Below are positions 34,818 to 45,465 of a stretch of 64,000 bases of DNA, in pieces. The notes beneath the pieces are model-generated. The model made no database searches. It was not told the DNA's origin and worked only from the letters and a program-made list of their open reading frames with translations. Where the stretch lies: assembly GCA_047967505.1 (NCBI GenBank), contig CM106538.1, one strand, 5' to 3'. Source of the DNA: Dipteris shenzhenensis. Its lineage: Eukaryota > Polypodiophyta > Polypodiopsida > Gleicheniales. The translations under genes were made by a program, and so were the position numbers. The first letter of the stretch is position 1. Each line of letters starts with the position of its first letter.

Positions 34818-35279
34818 CTTCTTGGCCCGGGGGATTCACTCTTCATTAAAGGGGGACATCACCTGCGTGCATGAACTTCAAGAAAACCCCCTATTTAAGA
34901 TCCACGTAGGATGATAAAACACCCCTATTTAAGCTTATAAGATACCACCAAAATCCATTATGTCCCCCCCTTTCCTTAAATCTACATTCTCTCTCAAGCA
35001 TTTAGATTACACAATAAGCAAATTTAGGTTACTTTCCCTATGACTATTTAAAACCATACACAAAATCAAACTTGTTTGGACTAGTTACCCAAGGTAACCT
35101 ATATTATGTCCCCCCTTCTTAAATATGACATGGTCCCCCTAGCTTAAATTCAATATTGGGGGAAAAAAAAGGGCCCCCACCCCTAATGTATAAGCTTATG
35201 CCTCATTTCAAAAAAACCCCCTATTGTACACTCACGTAATATCATAAGTTTCCCCTTGTGAATCCCCCGGGCTTCTTGG
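34818..35279. other. 8-bp target duplication CTTCTTGG around the TIR element
   Basis: CTTCTTGG occurs at 34818-34825 and 35272-35279, immediately outside perfect 14-bp terminal inverted repeats. An 8-bp duplication fits hAT-like and a few other DNA-transposon superfamilies. Confidence 0.9.
34826..35271. mobile_element. 446-bp non-autonomous TIR element (MITE-like) in element F
   Basis: The element starts CCCGGGGGATTCAC and ends with its exact reverse complement. It has no coding capacity. Its interior is AT-rich with repeated runs of 5-8 C or G (for example 'aaaaccccctatttaag', 'tgtccccccctttcc'), quite unlike the surrounding copia sequence. Excising it with one target copy rejoins 'DTSFLA' to 'TDVPILDDWMLD', restoring the Gag-protease junction of F, so it is younger than F. 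The 8-bp duplication suggests a hAT-like origin, but the termini do not have the usual CAGGG start, so the superfamily is open. Confidence 0.92.
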
Positions 35280-36412
35280 CCACTGATGTACCCATTCTCG
35301 ATGATTGGATGTTAGATCCATGTGCTTCATGTCATATGACCCCTCATAAGTCATGGTTCAGTGCATATCAGGAATGCATTGTGGAGAGTGATTTGATGGG
35401 CATTGATCATCCTATGGATGTCTATGGTTATGGGGATATCCACCTTGTCATGCATAGTGGCTCTATTCTTGTTCTACATAGGGTTAGAAATATACCAGGA
35501 CTTGCTAGGAGCAAGATCAGTACTGGATAGTTGGTTGAGGCAGGTTATCATGTCTCTTTGGGTGATCATGCATGGAAGATTGCTAGAGGCAATCTGGTTA
35601 TGGCTAGGGGATCACGGGTTGGATTCTCTTATGCATTGCATGTATCAGGTGTCCAGGATAAGATGCTTATGATTAGTAAGTAGCCATTAGTTAGTTTATG
35701 GTATGCCAGACTTGGACATATGTCTACTGCTGGTATGGAAGCCCTTACAACATTGAGATACATTTCTGTTATGGATGTCTCTCAAATTTTGTGTCATGAT
35801 TGTGATGATGGTCAGCAGTCAGGATCCTCTTTTGTGAGGAAGATAGTCAGTGAGAGGTATGTTGAGCCATTGCAGTTGGTTCATAGTGCAGTTTGTGGGC
35901 CTATGCCTACCGTTTCACTAGGTGGCGCCTCTTACTTTGTGACATTTATTGATGCTGCTACAAAGTACATATGGGTATATCCGATTCGGCAGAAGCATCA
36001 TGTATATGATACATTTTAGCGCTTCTTGGGTAATGCTAAAAATCAGTTAGGAAAGAAGCTATTGAGCTTGATGACTGATGGTGATGCAGAGTTTACCTCT
36101 TCTAGATTTCAGCATCTATGTGATACACTTGGTATTAAGAGGGTGTTGACCACTCCTCATCTTTCTGCTCATGATGCCTTGGCAGAAGGCCTAAATTGGA
36201 TTCTATTGGACAAGATTGGTAGCATGCTACGGTATGCAGGTCTTACCGAATGCTATTGGGCTGAGGCATGTAAGACAGCTGCATACTTGCTTAACAGGTC
36301 ACCCAGGAGATCTCTGAATGGTAGAGTGCCATTTGACTTCTTGACAGGCAGGGCACCATGTTATGAGCATTTACGTGTGTTTGGCTGCGAGGCTTATGCT
36401 CATGGTTCCTGA
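35272..36412 (+). pseudogene. Copia protease and integrase of element F (broken)
   Basis: The protease block 'DDWMLDPCASCHMTPHKSWF' keeps the catalytic Asp but has P-C for the usual S-G. A decayed pre-integrase part follows ('ARLGHMSTAGMEAL', 'CHDCDDGQQ'). Integrase shows 'TFIDAATKYIWVY', 'LMTDGDAEFTSSRF' and 'LAEGLNW' where active copies have AERxNR, then 'YWAEACKTAAYLLNRSPRR' and 'LRVFGCEAYAH'. A TAG at about 36017 and other stops break the frame. Confidence 0.9.
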
Positions 36413-37631
36413 TCAAGGAGGTGTATCTTCCTTGGATACATTGAGTCCAGTAGGGACTATAGGTTATGGGATTCTTCAACTAGAGAGTTAATAGGCAGCC
36501 ATAATGTCTATTTTAGAGAGGATGCTATGTTTGGACAGCCCAGGACTGTGGATAGCAGGAGAGTGGTGTTCCAGGAGGGTGTAAGTGCTGATACCTCCGA
36601 ATTCTATGCAGGGACAGCCCATATCCCTTGGAGTGGGAGGTTTTTCCCACGGTGAGCAGGTTATAAAGTTGGGATAGCCACGATTACTTCCTGATTTTGG
36701 TCAGAGACGGTCAGATGTCTCTAGTATTCCACAGGTTTATACTCCTATGGAGATTGTTGATGCATCTTCTATGGACAGTTACAATTTACTCCCAGGATGC
36801 AGAGTGCCTCTTGCAGATGAGGATGAGGCTATGCATGGTGAGGAGGATACCTTGGCTAATGATGCCCGGTATGATCCATTGGCTGGCTATGCTAGGACAG
36901 ATGTGGTTTCTGCAGTTATTGACTCGGGTCATATTGCGCATGGGTAGGAATCATTGATATGTTTGCTTTGTAAGTGTCTCCATGGCCAGAAGCAATCCCC
37001 TCGAGCTTGGCTTCATAGGTTTGATACCGTTGTGAGAGCTTAGGATGTGATGCACAGTGAGACAAGTTATGGTCTCAGTATTCAGGAGGTTGCTATCCTT
37101 CTGAGGTTACTTGCCATATGGTTCCTTATGGATAGGGATGCTTTGCAGTGGGAGCTACATGGTCTTGATGATGTTTGTCAGATACTTGGTTGTTTCAGTA
37201 TGGAGAGGGGGAAGTTACTGAGTACTCCACTACCTATATTGGCTTCATACTTGAAACACTGCAGGCTCGACGATCACGGATCAGTTGAGTAGCAAGTTAT
37301 CGTTGATATGGCAACCATAGTACTTCATGCATCCATGACTGTGTTGAGACTTGGTTCTCACATGTTTGCCATTGGGGCTACACTTTTGGTTCTTGCTTCC
37401 GTTGCAGTGGGAATTGGTAGCATGATTATGGCAGATTTTGGCAGTAGGGAAGCGGTTGTGGACATCAGGTCCTTATGCTTCCAGGAGCAGCATGCAGTTG
37501 ATGCAGGTTGGGTAGACCAGCAGAGGTCTATTGTAGGGCATGTGCTTATGGTCACAGGTGGTACAGAGACATTTTCTTTGCACAGTGACAGTTCGAGTGC
37601 TATGGACTTAGCACAGGAGACGTGGTGGTGA
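36413..37631 (+). pseudogene. RT and RNase H remnants of element F
   Basis: Only fragments are legible: 'CLHGQKQSPRAWLHRFDTVV' (about 36970-37030; active elements have LYGLKQSPRAW), 'MERGKLLSTPLP' near 37200, and the RNase H-like pieces 'AGWVDQQRSIVGHVLMVTGG' (37503-37562) and 'HSDSSSAMDLAQ'. The YVDD block of RT was not found, so the palm appears deleted or unrecognisable. Confidence 0.8.
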
Positions 37632-37856
37632 GAGTTCACTCTCCTAGTGAGATCTGGCATGAGATCTTGGTTGACAGGCATCTATAGCTTGTCATTTTCT
37701 ATCGTGCAAACCTAATGTCTACTAGCAGCTTATCCTCTATGCACTTTGCACATTGTAAAGTGCCGATGGGCATAGGATGACAGTCTGGTCATCTTGTTTT
37801 TCAGCCTATGGCTGATTGTATTATGTGTACTATACTCCCTTAAAGACACACTGCCT

Positions 37857-37869
37857 TTAAGTGGGAGGT
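37857..37869 (+). other. Polypurine tract of element F
   Basis: The purine-rich sequence taagtgggaggt directly precedes the 3' LTR, as required for plus-strand priming. Confidence 0.8.
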
Positions 37870-38015
37870 TGTTGGGGTAAAGGGCAGTGTACCCACCCAC
37901 TTGTACAATGCCCATGTATACTCATATATATATGATAGAGGAATAAGCTGGAGTAGCTTTTGCTCCACCACTTTTGGTGTCTCCTATCCCTTTGTGTGTG
38001 CTCTCCTCTCCCATA
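37870..38015 (+). repeat. 3' LTR of element F
   Basis: This 146-bp partner of 33479-33624 ends CCCATA and is followed by the GAGGG duplication at 38016-38020. Confidence 0.95.
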
Positions 38016-39707
38016 GAGGGTCATAGCGATCCTCACCTATACTCAAAAAGGGACCTTGTCTGGTTCGTCTTATGCCGCCAAAACCACACTGGAATAGAGT
38101 GCCAACAATTGTGGGCCAAACCAATCCTATATCTTGGTCAATCTACTAGTGACTAGAGCAAATCATGACATGGCCCAATGTTGATATCCACATAACCAAA
38201 ACCTAGTCCAGTACTCTGCAAGGCAACAACTTGCCTTACCTTTGCAACAAATATTACCAATCAGTTGCAAGAAAGACCAAATTATGGGTATTTTTTAGAC
38301 TTTTGGCATGCCTCTTCCCCCCTTGTCTTGCCCTTACAACCACTAGCACTAGAGTGACTCCAATCATTAAAGTGATCATCAAGGAAATATAATAATTGGA
38401 AGAACCTGGGCTAGAGTTCATGGGCTAGAGCTCATGGGAAGTGGTTACCCTAGATGGACAATAACGCAACATGGTCATACTACTAGATCATGGAAGAAGA
38501 TAGTCTAATATTAGCCTTCCAAGATGAGGCATTCCATCCAAGAGCTCATCAAATCAATAGGATGATTCAAAGACCCCCCATACAATGTTATCATTGTCAA
38601 GGCCCTTGTCATTAGGCTGAATGTTTGCTTAGGGGCCTAGCAACACTCATACAATGCTTCCATTTCAAGTCCCCATAAAGTGGCCGATTGTCTAAACAAA
38701 AGAATGTCTCCTACCCAAAACCCTGCACCATCAAGTCCCAACACTCATATAATGCTTCCATTGTCAAGTCCCCATAAAGTGGCCGATTGTCTAAACAAAA
38801 GAATGTCTCCTACCCAAAACTCTGCACCGTCAAGTCCCAACACCCACATGTAATTGTGGCTATAGAGTGGACCATTTGTATAAGGATTTCCCCTTCAAAC
38901 GGCTAGCAACCTCCTCTACACCATCTATTGTGACCAGTCTCAACCTATTTAGCATTCAAAGGGGTCAAGTGGTGAGTGTAGCCCTTAATTTACTCACATG
39001 GCTACCAGCTAGGAATTTCCAATAGGGGAAGAAGCCTAAGAATAAAGATATTCCAATCCCTCCCAGGGAGGTTTTAGGCAAACAAAGGCCACCAATAAGA
39101 AAGCTGCCATAGCATGGGGGAGGCACAAAAAAAAATGTGGTCCAAAATGGATCATACGAGGACATGGCCATGTGTCTTTGCAATCATCTAATGGGAATTC
39201 CCCCCAATCAACCTCAAAATCAACGAGCTTGCACCCATAAGGGCAAAGGGAGATGCTAAATGATCAAGACCCAAGGGTCTTGGTTCCATTGCACACCATT
39301 TTGTCATCCTTAGCACTCGCTCATTTGCACCCCCGTGTGGGCCTCGTTTTGCACAAATTCGCTCATATCTTCATGCCGTGACCTTTGATTAACGATCCGT
39401 CTACACCGACACATTTCCCTACACACGTAGGACAATCTTAGGCACATTATTAACATGACGGTCCCTACACCAACTAACACCACTCTAACCCTCCCAACAA
39501 AACTTCATCCACACCCGCGCTTGTGGCAGAGACACCCTCGGCAAATCTCACCCAATCTGCATGCAGCTACGTTCTAGCCAACGCCTCTGACTCCACCGCT
39601 TACCAAATCCACATACAACTCTGCTACAACCACCGCCCCCAACAATCCTCTACCCCAAATCCCCCCCTGAAATTCAATTACTCCCTTTAACTCCTCCACG
39701 CCCCAAC
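38016..39707. other. Unassigned DNA between F and the gypsy fragment
   Basis: No gene was recognised. From about 39300 the sequence becomes C-rich and pyrimidine-rich up to the Gag start at 39708 and is probably the untranslated leader of gypsy element E. An LTR end or primer-binding site could not be identified. Confidence 0.5.
38641..38837. repeat. 98-99-bp tandem duplication
   Basis: A unit starting 'caacactcatacaatgcttcc' at 38641 is repeated from 38739 with few changes, and a third partial copy begins near 38838. No coding role is seen. Confidence 0.88.
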
Positions 39708-40918
39708 ATGGCTAGACGTCATAGCGACAATGATGGGGATATCGACCTCGATGCAGAGGCTGACAATTTTTTTAATTAAAGAAATAATAACAATCAAGGT
39801 AGATGCCCCTTGGGAAAACTGGAACTTTCCAAATATAATGGTAGGGGAGATCCAACCCGATTCCTCCAGCATTTTCATGCTGCATGCCGAGCAGGTGGAG
39901 ATCAATCCCATGAAACCAAGGTGGCTTGGTTTCCCATGGCCTTAACTGATGAAGCATCTGAATGGTACTGAGACCTTCTAGTGGAAGAGTGTGCCACATG
40001 GGACCTACTCCAAACAGAATTCAAACGATGCCTTCAAACGGAGAGGCTACAAGATGATCCACTCTCCAACTAAGCCAGATCGAACAAGGCCGACGAGAAG
40101 ATGTATGCACGTACCTGGGTAAGATTAAAAGATTAATCGCCAAATATGACCCATGCCCAAATGCAAAGTACCTCATGGCATGGTTCATTGCAGGACTAAG
40201 AAAGAAAATCCGAAAGGATATGAAAAAGATTAGCAGCTATGAAACGTTTAGTGCTGCTCATGCAGCAGCCATTGACATCGAGGATGGCATGACCAACTCA
40301 AACACTAGCAGTGATGACGACAGATCTAGTACACACAATAAGCACTCAAAAAAGTGCAAATCAAAGGCCACTGCTGAAACATCAAATGAAGATCACCTAG
40401 AGACCATGACCATGAAGCTGAAAGAAGACATGATGCATGCCATGGAACAAAAACTTCACTTGTCTCAGCCGCCAACTCAGACATATCCACGGCAAGAAAA
40501 TGTTTGGTATCCACACTGCATGGCCAATCATACAACAAATGAGTGCCCGGTCCTAAGAGCCAGGATCACTGCACAAGCAAATCTACCGCCAAGGTTGTGG
40601 TGCCATATCTGCATCATCGGCGGCCATGATGAGAACAGTTGCATCTTCAAAATGTGCAACAACCTGCCTCATCCTCAACATGTACAACAACCTGCCTCAT
40701 CCTCAACAATACCAAGCGGCACCCATGCCAGTATACAGGCACCTGGCACTTGCATAAGCGCCCCCAGCTCCGACGCTGAGTCCTGTTCTTGTTCGGATGC
40801 AAGTCCCACAACTACTCAAGAATCCAAATCCACAACCATATCCAAGAGCACCAAATCCAGCTCCTCAGGCAGTACCAAGACGTCAATTACAAGCCAAGGA
40901 AGTAGACTCGCCATTTGA
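39708..40918 (+). pseudogene. Gypsy Gag of element E (broken)
   Basis: ATG 39708 opens MARRHSDNDGDIDLDAEADN; a run of T at 39770-39776 throws the frame. In the next frame 'LSKYNGRGDPTRFLQHFHAA' and 'ALTDEASEWY.DLLVEE' match the capsid (retrotrans_gag) domain of gypsy elements. The longest open piece (40175-40918, 247 codons) contains the end of capsid ('MAWFIAGLRKKIRKDMKK'), a charged linker, 'CMANHTTNECP' and a perfect CCHC knuckle CHICIIGGHDENSC (40601-40642), then a Ser/Thr-rich tail. Gag would bind and package element RNA. Confidence 0.88.
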
Positions 40919-41667
40919 GTATGAAGCAGAGTACCCAGTGTACTATGTAGAAGGTGCAGAGTGTCTAATACCAGTTTATGCAAATCAAGTACGTCCCAAC
41001 ACATATCGTGCACCAATTAATTGCTACAGTTGTGGAGAAAATCATTGGATCGGAGTGCCCCCATCGTGGTAGCCTAGCTACTTTCCAACCACTCTACAGA
41101 GATTGTGGCATAGGACATGCCTGTATGGATTGTCCCATAAAAAATAAGGTCCCAGAATAAACAAAGGTTAAGCCTGACGTCCCAATCAGCATCATTGGGT
41201 TGGATCATCAAAGTCTGGGTCCAGCAAGAGTAATATTACAACCTGTAAATGTAATTACATGCCAACAGAAAGAGGCCACCAAGGACCCTAACATTCCAAT
41301 CCAACCAAAGTGACTTTTGAAAAAGAAAGCACAAGTGCCTCCACCTCTGCCAAGCAATGAGCAGCTGAGCTCATCCACATCAACTCCCGAGCCTCAAATA
41401 AAAGAAGCTCCATACCCAAATGCAGAGGTGGAGAAGGCTCGTTTTCAAGCACTTCAATAATGGGTACAAAAGGAACAAGCTCAATTTGAGGCTGAGAAAC
41501 AAGCTCAATTTGAGGCTGAGAAACAAGCTCAAGACCCAATACATGACTTGGCTCCACAAAGTATTGATATTGTACTCGATTCTTTGTTCCAACAATAGAC
41601 TTCACAACATAATGTACCACCATGTCAACTTGAAGGAGCCGCACTCTCTAGCATCCTGAGTTGCCCT
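40919..41667 (+). pseudogene. Gag-protease linker of element E
   Basis: Frame-shifted pieces include a second Cys-rich block ('CYSCGENHWIG', 'CGIGHACMDCP') at about 41020-41140 and a Gln/Glu-rich segment with a 24-bp unit (coding 'AQFEAEKQ') repeated two to three times at about 41478-41530. The minus-strand ORFs here are shadows of this low-complexity repeat. Confidence 0.7.
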
Positions 41668-42186
41668 GTGTCAATTCCCATCGGAATCCTCCTACAGAAT
41701 TGTCCCAATCTCTGGGAGAGTTTCAAAGGATGGATTGAACTCGCAAATCCCCCTCCACCTATGAATGACATCGAAGATATCTCTATGCAGATGGGTGAGA
41801 GAGATGACATACGCAACATTACTGTGCCTTTGATCCACAAGGCATATAATGAAGTCCAAGCCATAGTGGATGGTGGAGCAGGTGTAAATTTCCTATCAAA
41901 GGATCTCTACAAAGAATGGGGTCTCCCACCAATGCAAAAGGCTAATTTCAACATACGCCTTGCCAATGATTCCCGAGCTAAACCCTTGGGAATAGTGAAT
42001 GGCATGTCCACAAAGATCATAGGAGTCCACTTTTCCCTTCAATTCACAATCTTGGATCTCCCCAAAAAATCCTATCAAATCTTACTGGGACGTCCTTGGT
42101 TATGGGAACCATCAGTCCTCCATGACTGGGGAACTGATAGACTGACAATCCAAAATCGAGACACCGTAGTCAGGGTGAATGTGTAA
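41668..42186 (+). pseudogene. Gypsy aspartic protease of element E
   Basis: This 172-codon open stretch contains the retropepsin pattern 'VQAIVDGGAGVNFLSKDLY' (active-site D-G-G-A near 41869), then 'LGIVNGMSTKIIGVHFSLQF' and 'YQILLGRPWLWE', the flap-to-C-terminal landmarks of gypsy proteases (ILLGRPWL). It looks catalytically complete on its own. It would mature the Gag-Pol polyprotein. It ends at a TAA at 42184. Confidence 0.9.
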
Positions 42187-42913
42187 ACAGGAGATATAAA
42201 ACCAATTGTGCCTAGAGCATTGGATGACACATCTTCCACGACAATCTCAAGCAAATCAGCTCTACTGCAATAGCATGCCATCGCTGGTGACTCACAAAGC
42301 AATGTCAATACCTGGATACAAACATTGGCAACCATCAATAACTGCCATTCATTAGACCCCATCTTCTCACATATAGATGCTAAGGCACTACAGGTAGATC
42401 CTCCACTCTCACATGAAGAACCAATTGATCTAGAGATGCCATTCTTTATGGCTGACCTCGAGTGGGATAATGAACTTGAAGAAGGTACCCATACCAATGA
42501 TGACTCAAATTTTCCTTGGGATCTTGAAACAGAGGCTGCGAATGCTGAAATTGAAGATCAAATCTTTGATAATGACTTAGCCATTCTACATGCCCTAATG
42601 GCAGTCGAGCTCCTAAAAGTTGAACCTCCATAATTGAATAATAGAAGAAGATCCCACAAGAAAGCTGGAGGAAATCGTAGAAAAGCCAAGAAAAGCCAAG
42701 GCCGAGCACTTCAATGAATTTGAACGAGTCCAATTGTACCTTGCAAAGCTAGCTCCCTCAAAATCAGAACCACCGCCTCTTAAATGGTCCCCTGAGGGAT
42801 TGGAAGGAGTATGCACAGCAAATGAACCCTTACTTGGAAACACCTTACCAGTGGAAAAGTTACCCCATAGGTCCCAACGTAAGAAGTTTTGAAAATATAA
42901 GCCACATGTACGG
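42187..42913 (+). pseudogene. Acidic protease-RT linker of element E
   Basis: Open stretch 42325-42633 encodes an acidic segment ('EEPIDLEMPFFMADLEWDNE'), then the frame is lost at a TAA (42631) and a TGA near 42890. Such long variable linkers between PR and RT are common in large plant gypsy elements. No domain is recognised. Confidence 0.65.
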
Positions 42914-43527
42914 ATGAAGCTCAATCAAGAGACTTCAGAAAAAGAAAGTCAAGCAGAGCCTAACAAATTAGTAAAAGCAACTATGCCACCTAGTACACAT
43001 GGCACATGTCAGGCTAGTTCAACACCATCAGAGGCCAATCTTCGAGAAATGCCGAAATACTTCAAGAATTATACAAGTGGCAGTGCGCCAATATCAATGC
43101 CAAGACCACTAAGAGAATCTGAAGTTCAAGAAACCGATAGCATTGGAGAAACTCCAATCTATGAGAGACCAGAAAAAACACACACAATAAACCTCGCCCT
43201 TGAAGGGGAAGAAGAAAAACTGGTTTTCATTGGGAAACAGCTTCATCAAGAAGATGAAACCAAACTCAAAGCATCCTAATGGAATACCGTGACTGCCTAG
43301 CATGGTCATACAAAGAGATGAAAGGAATTTCATCACAAGTTGTAGTACACACGATACCTATAAGGGAAGCTGCTCACCCTAACGTATGTGGACCTTATCG
43401 CACAAATCCTAAATATGGCACCATGGTTTATGACGAGTTGGAAAAACTCCTAGATGCCGGATTCATCTTTGAGATAGAGCACATTGATTGGGTTTCACCC
43501 ATTGTCATTGTGCCTAAACGCAACAAG
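42914..43527 (+). pseudogene. Gypsy reverse transcriptase of element E, N-terminal part only
   Basis: After a low-complexity lead (42914-43278), the RT starts with 'YRDCLAWSYKEMKGIS', 'VHTIPIREAAHPN', 'KYGTMVYDELEKLLDAGFIF' and 'DWVSPIVIVPKRNK', matching the N-terminal fingers of Ty3/gypsy RT. Element D begins directly after the Lys codon, so the YxDD palm, RNase H and integrase are missing. The open frame continuing into 43528-43665 is the LTR of D read by chance. Confidence 0.92.
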
Positions 43528-43885
43528 TGTGAAGAGAGTGGGAGAGAAGTAAGGAGTCTCACTTGCAGCTTTCTTGCATACACAATGGGGGAATACACAC
43601 AAAGGTGGAAGCTGAAAACAGTTTTCCTCTTCTTAGTTGTGAAATCCAAAAGAACTCTCTCTTAGTACAAAAGGAATAGATGAACCCTGTATGTGGGTAT
43701 CAAACCAAACTCAGCTAACCTAGGTGGCATACTAACTGAGACACTAACTAGAGTACATAAAGATAGATGTCATCTAGCTATTATTCATGGGTGGTGTACC
43801 AACCGCATCTGTAGCTAACAAGTCGGTTACATAAATGCACAACGGTCACCCTGGCATATCATGAGTGGATCTCGATATCTCAACA
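43528..43885 (-). repeat. 3' LTR of element D
   Basis: This 358-bp reverse-oriented LTR runs from TGTGAAGAGAG to GATATCTCAACA on the plus strand and is nearly identical to LTRs of A, B and C. Confidence 0.95.
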
Positions 43886-44617
43886 CTCCCCCTCAAGCTC
43901 AATCCCAATTTCTGCACACCAAGCAGGTCTATGAACTTGCGCAGCTTCTCTGCACCCAATGCCTTCGTGAATATGTCAGCTACCTGATCCTCTATGCTGA
44001 CATAAACTAGATCAATAAAACCTACTAGAACCTTCTCCCACACATAGTGATAATGCAACTCAATGTGCTTTGTTCTAGCATGATAGACTGGGTTATTTGC
44101 CAAGTGTATACTACTCATGTCACAATAAATGACAACTGGCCCATCTGTAGACTGATGCATATCATAAAGTAGCTTATGCAACCAAACTACCTCAGATGCA
44201 GCCATTGCTACATCCCTATACTCAGCCTCTGTGTTCGACAAGGCAACTGTAGGCTGTTTCTTGCTGCTCCAAGTGACTGCAACACTCCCAAAAGAGAACA
44301 CATATCCACTGGTAGATCGTCTATCAGAAATACTACCAGCCCAATCAGCATCAGTGTATCCATGCAATCGTATCTAAACCCCAGTCTCATAAAATAGTCC
44401 ATACTGCAATGTGGACTTCACATACCTCAGTATGCGTCTAGCTGCATCCAAATGCGATTTTCTTGGAGTTTGCATAAACTAACTTACCAACCCAATAGCA
44501 TCGCTCAAATCTAGCCTGGTAATAGTCATATAAATAAAACTTCCTCCTATGCGTCTGTACATAGTAGGGTCTTCTAGAAGCTCACCTGCATCTGCGCTCA
44601 GCTTCACATTCTACTCC
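43886..44617 (-). pseudogene. Copia RNase H of element D
   Basis: The open stretch 44367-43846 reads '[20 protein letters not shown]', 'STEAEYR'-like '[10 protein letters not shown]', '[19 protein letters not shown]' and '[16 protein letters not shown]'. One codon is deleted in the usual CDNMSS block (CDMSS here). Upstream, on the minus strand, a stop breaks the frame near 44377, and the segment ends in the RT connection. RNase H degrades RNA in the RNA-DNA hybrid during reverse transcription. Confidence 0.92.
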
Positions 44618-44644
44618 AAACACCTATTTCATTAATTTTGGACT
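44618..44644. repeat. 27-bp direct repeat, copy 1
   Basis: The 27 bases here are identical to 53806-53832, in the same orientation. This copy marks the break of element D; the other marks the 5' edge of the second ORF of locus H. The sequences beyond diverge, although both continue AT-rich with 'ccaaat...ttcactttgtg'-like phrases. Confidence 0.95.
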
Positions 44645-45012
44645 CGTGCATTGTCCAAATTCATTTTGTGAGATAATTTTGGATAAAACATTTAAAAAAA
44701 AGAGGCTCTTATAAAACAAAACATTGAGTCAAAAAGGAAGATTTTAAAAAATCAAATTAGAAAAAATGACGTGAGATGTTATTAAAACTAGAGTACATTA
44801 AAAATAGAGGACATCACATTGTTAAAAGAGACAAAAAGTAAGATTTTAAAAAATCAAATTAGAAAAAATGGGGTGACATGTTATTAAAACTAGAGTACAT
44901 TTCAAAAAGAGCACATCACATTTGTACAAGAAGTAGATCATATAACTCAAAGCCATACGGTGTCAAAAAACACCTTAATACAGTCTCTCTTATCTTCTTA
45001 ATCACCCAAAGT
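44645..45012. repeat. AT-rich spacer with a 102-bp tandem repeat
   Basis: A unit starting 'agattttaaaaaatc' at 44739 recurs from 44841 with minor changes ('ttattaaaactagagtacatt' in both). No ORF of quality lies here. It is the 3' flank of the small ORF. Confidence 0.8.
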
Positions 45013-45465
45013 CTAGAAGATCTCATCATTGGTCTCTCTTATCTTCTCAATAACCCAATCTTTCACTGCCTCCACAGCTGTATCCTCAACATAATTACAT
45101 GCAAAGAAGAAATTTAAGCAATCACAAATTGTTTCTTTATCATTTCTCTGTGAGGCTCTTATTGTTCTCTTAGCATCCGCATCAAATTGCCCATGACGAG
45201 AGCTGCGATAACAAAGGTTACTTAAGAAGTCTAAGAGATCTTGTCGTTCTTTTATCATACGTCTTAAAAGTCTTTCACTCTCTGCTATCTTGAGAGTCTC
45301 CTCCCTCTCTGCGTGCCTTTGTGCATCAAATTCCTCTCTCTCCATGTGTGTCAAAGGAGAACCTTATCGACTTCTGGCCTCTCTCTGTGCTCCTTGGTTA
45401 GCAATCCATTCTTTGAGACTGTTAATTCTGAACTCCACGTCTTTGACAATGCCAAGGACATCCAT
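45013..45465 (-). pseudogene. Small charged ORF of locus H with one in-frame stop
   Basis: From ATG 45465 (MDVLGIVKDVEFRINSLKEW) the frame runs 150 codons to 45013 with a single TAA near 45364. The downstream part alone is 113 codons with an internal ATG at 45345. It is rich in Glu and Arg and should form a coiled coil ('EREETLKIAESERLLRRMIK'), then ends in a compact helical segment ('FFFACNYVEDTAVEAVKDWV'). I do not recognise the family. It lies 1.1 kb downstream, on the same strand, of the peptidase array and could be an accessory protein of the same locus or part of another transcript. Confidence 0.55.

Larger units (their letters stand above)
33479..38015 (+). mobile_element. Ty1/copia element F with short LTRs and an inserted TIR element
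   Basis: Two 146-bp LTRs (33479-33624, 37870-38015) differ at only four positions. They flank a primer-binding site, Gag, protease, integrase and remnants of RT/RNase H, with GAGGG duplicated outside. LTR length and protein sequence differ clearly from the A-D family. A 446-bp DNA element (34826-35271) sits between the Gag and protease coding sequence. The interior is heavily decayed in contrast to the similar LTRs, and most of the RT is unreadable, so the copy is non-autonomous. Confidence 0.95.
39708..43527 (+). mobile_element. Ty3/gypsy element E fragment (gag-PR-RT), cut by element D
   Basis: A Gag domain, zinc knuckles, an aspartic protease and the start of a Ty3/gypsy-type reverse transcriptase follow in order on the plus strand. 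The RT is interrupted after 'IVIVPKRNK' by the copia copy D at 43528, and its remainder is not found anywhere later in the window. Frames change several times, so the element is inactive. No LTR was recognised. The clade cannot be named with confidence from the visible part. Confidence 0.9.
43528..44620 (-). mobile_element. Truncated Ty1/copia element D (3' LTR plus RNase H)
   Basis: A minus-strand copy of the A-C family retains its 358-bp 3' LTR (43528-43885), polypurine tract and RNase H, then breaks off at 44618-44620 inside the RT/RNase H connection. Beyond that point the sequence is unrelated. The breakpoint coincides with a 27-bp sequence that also occurs at 53806-53832. The remainder and the 5' LTR are missing. 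Confidence 0.93.

Noticed and set aside
34826-35271. Firm hAT assignment of the TIR element
   Set aside because: The 8-bp duplication fits hAT, but the termini lack the usual hAT start and no transposase links to it, so the superfamily is left open.
43528-43665. Gypsy RT ORF continuing past 43527
   Set aside because: The continuation is the reverse-oriented LTR of copia D read in frame by chance.
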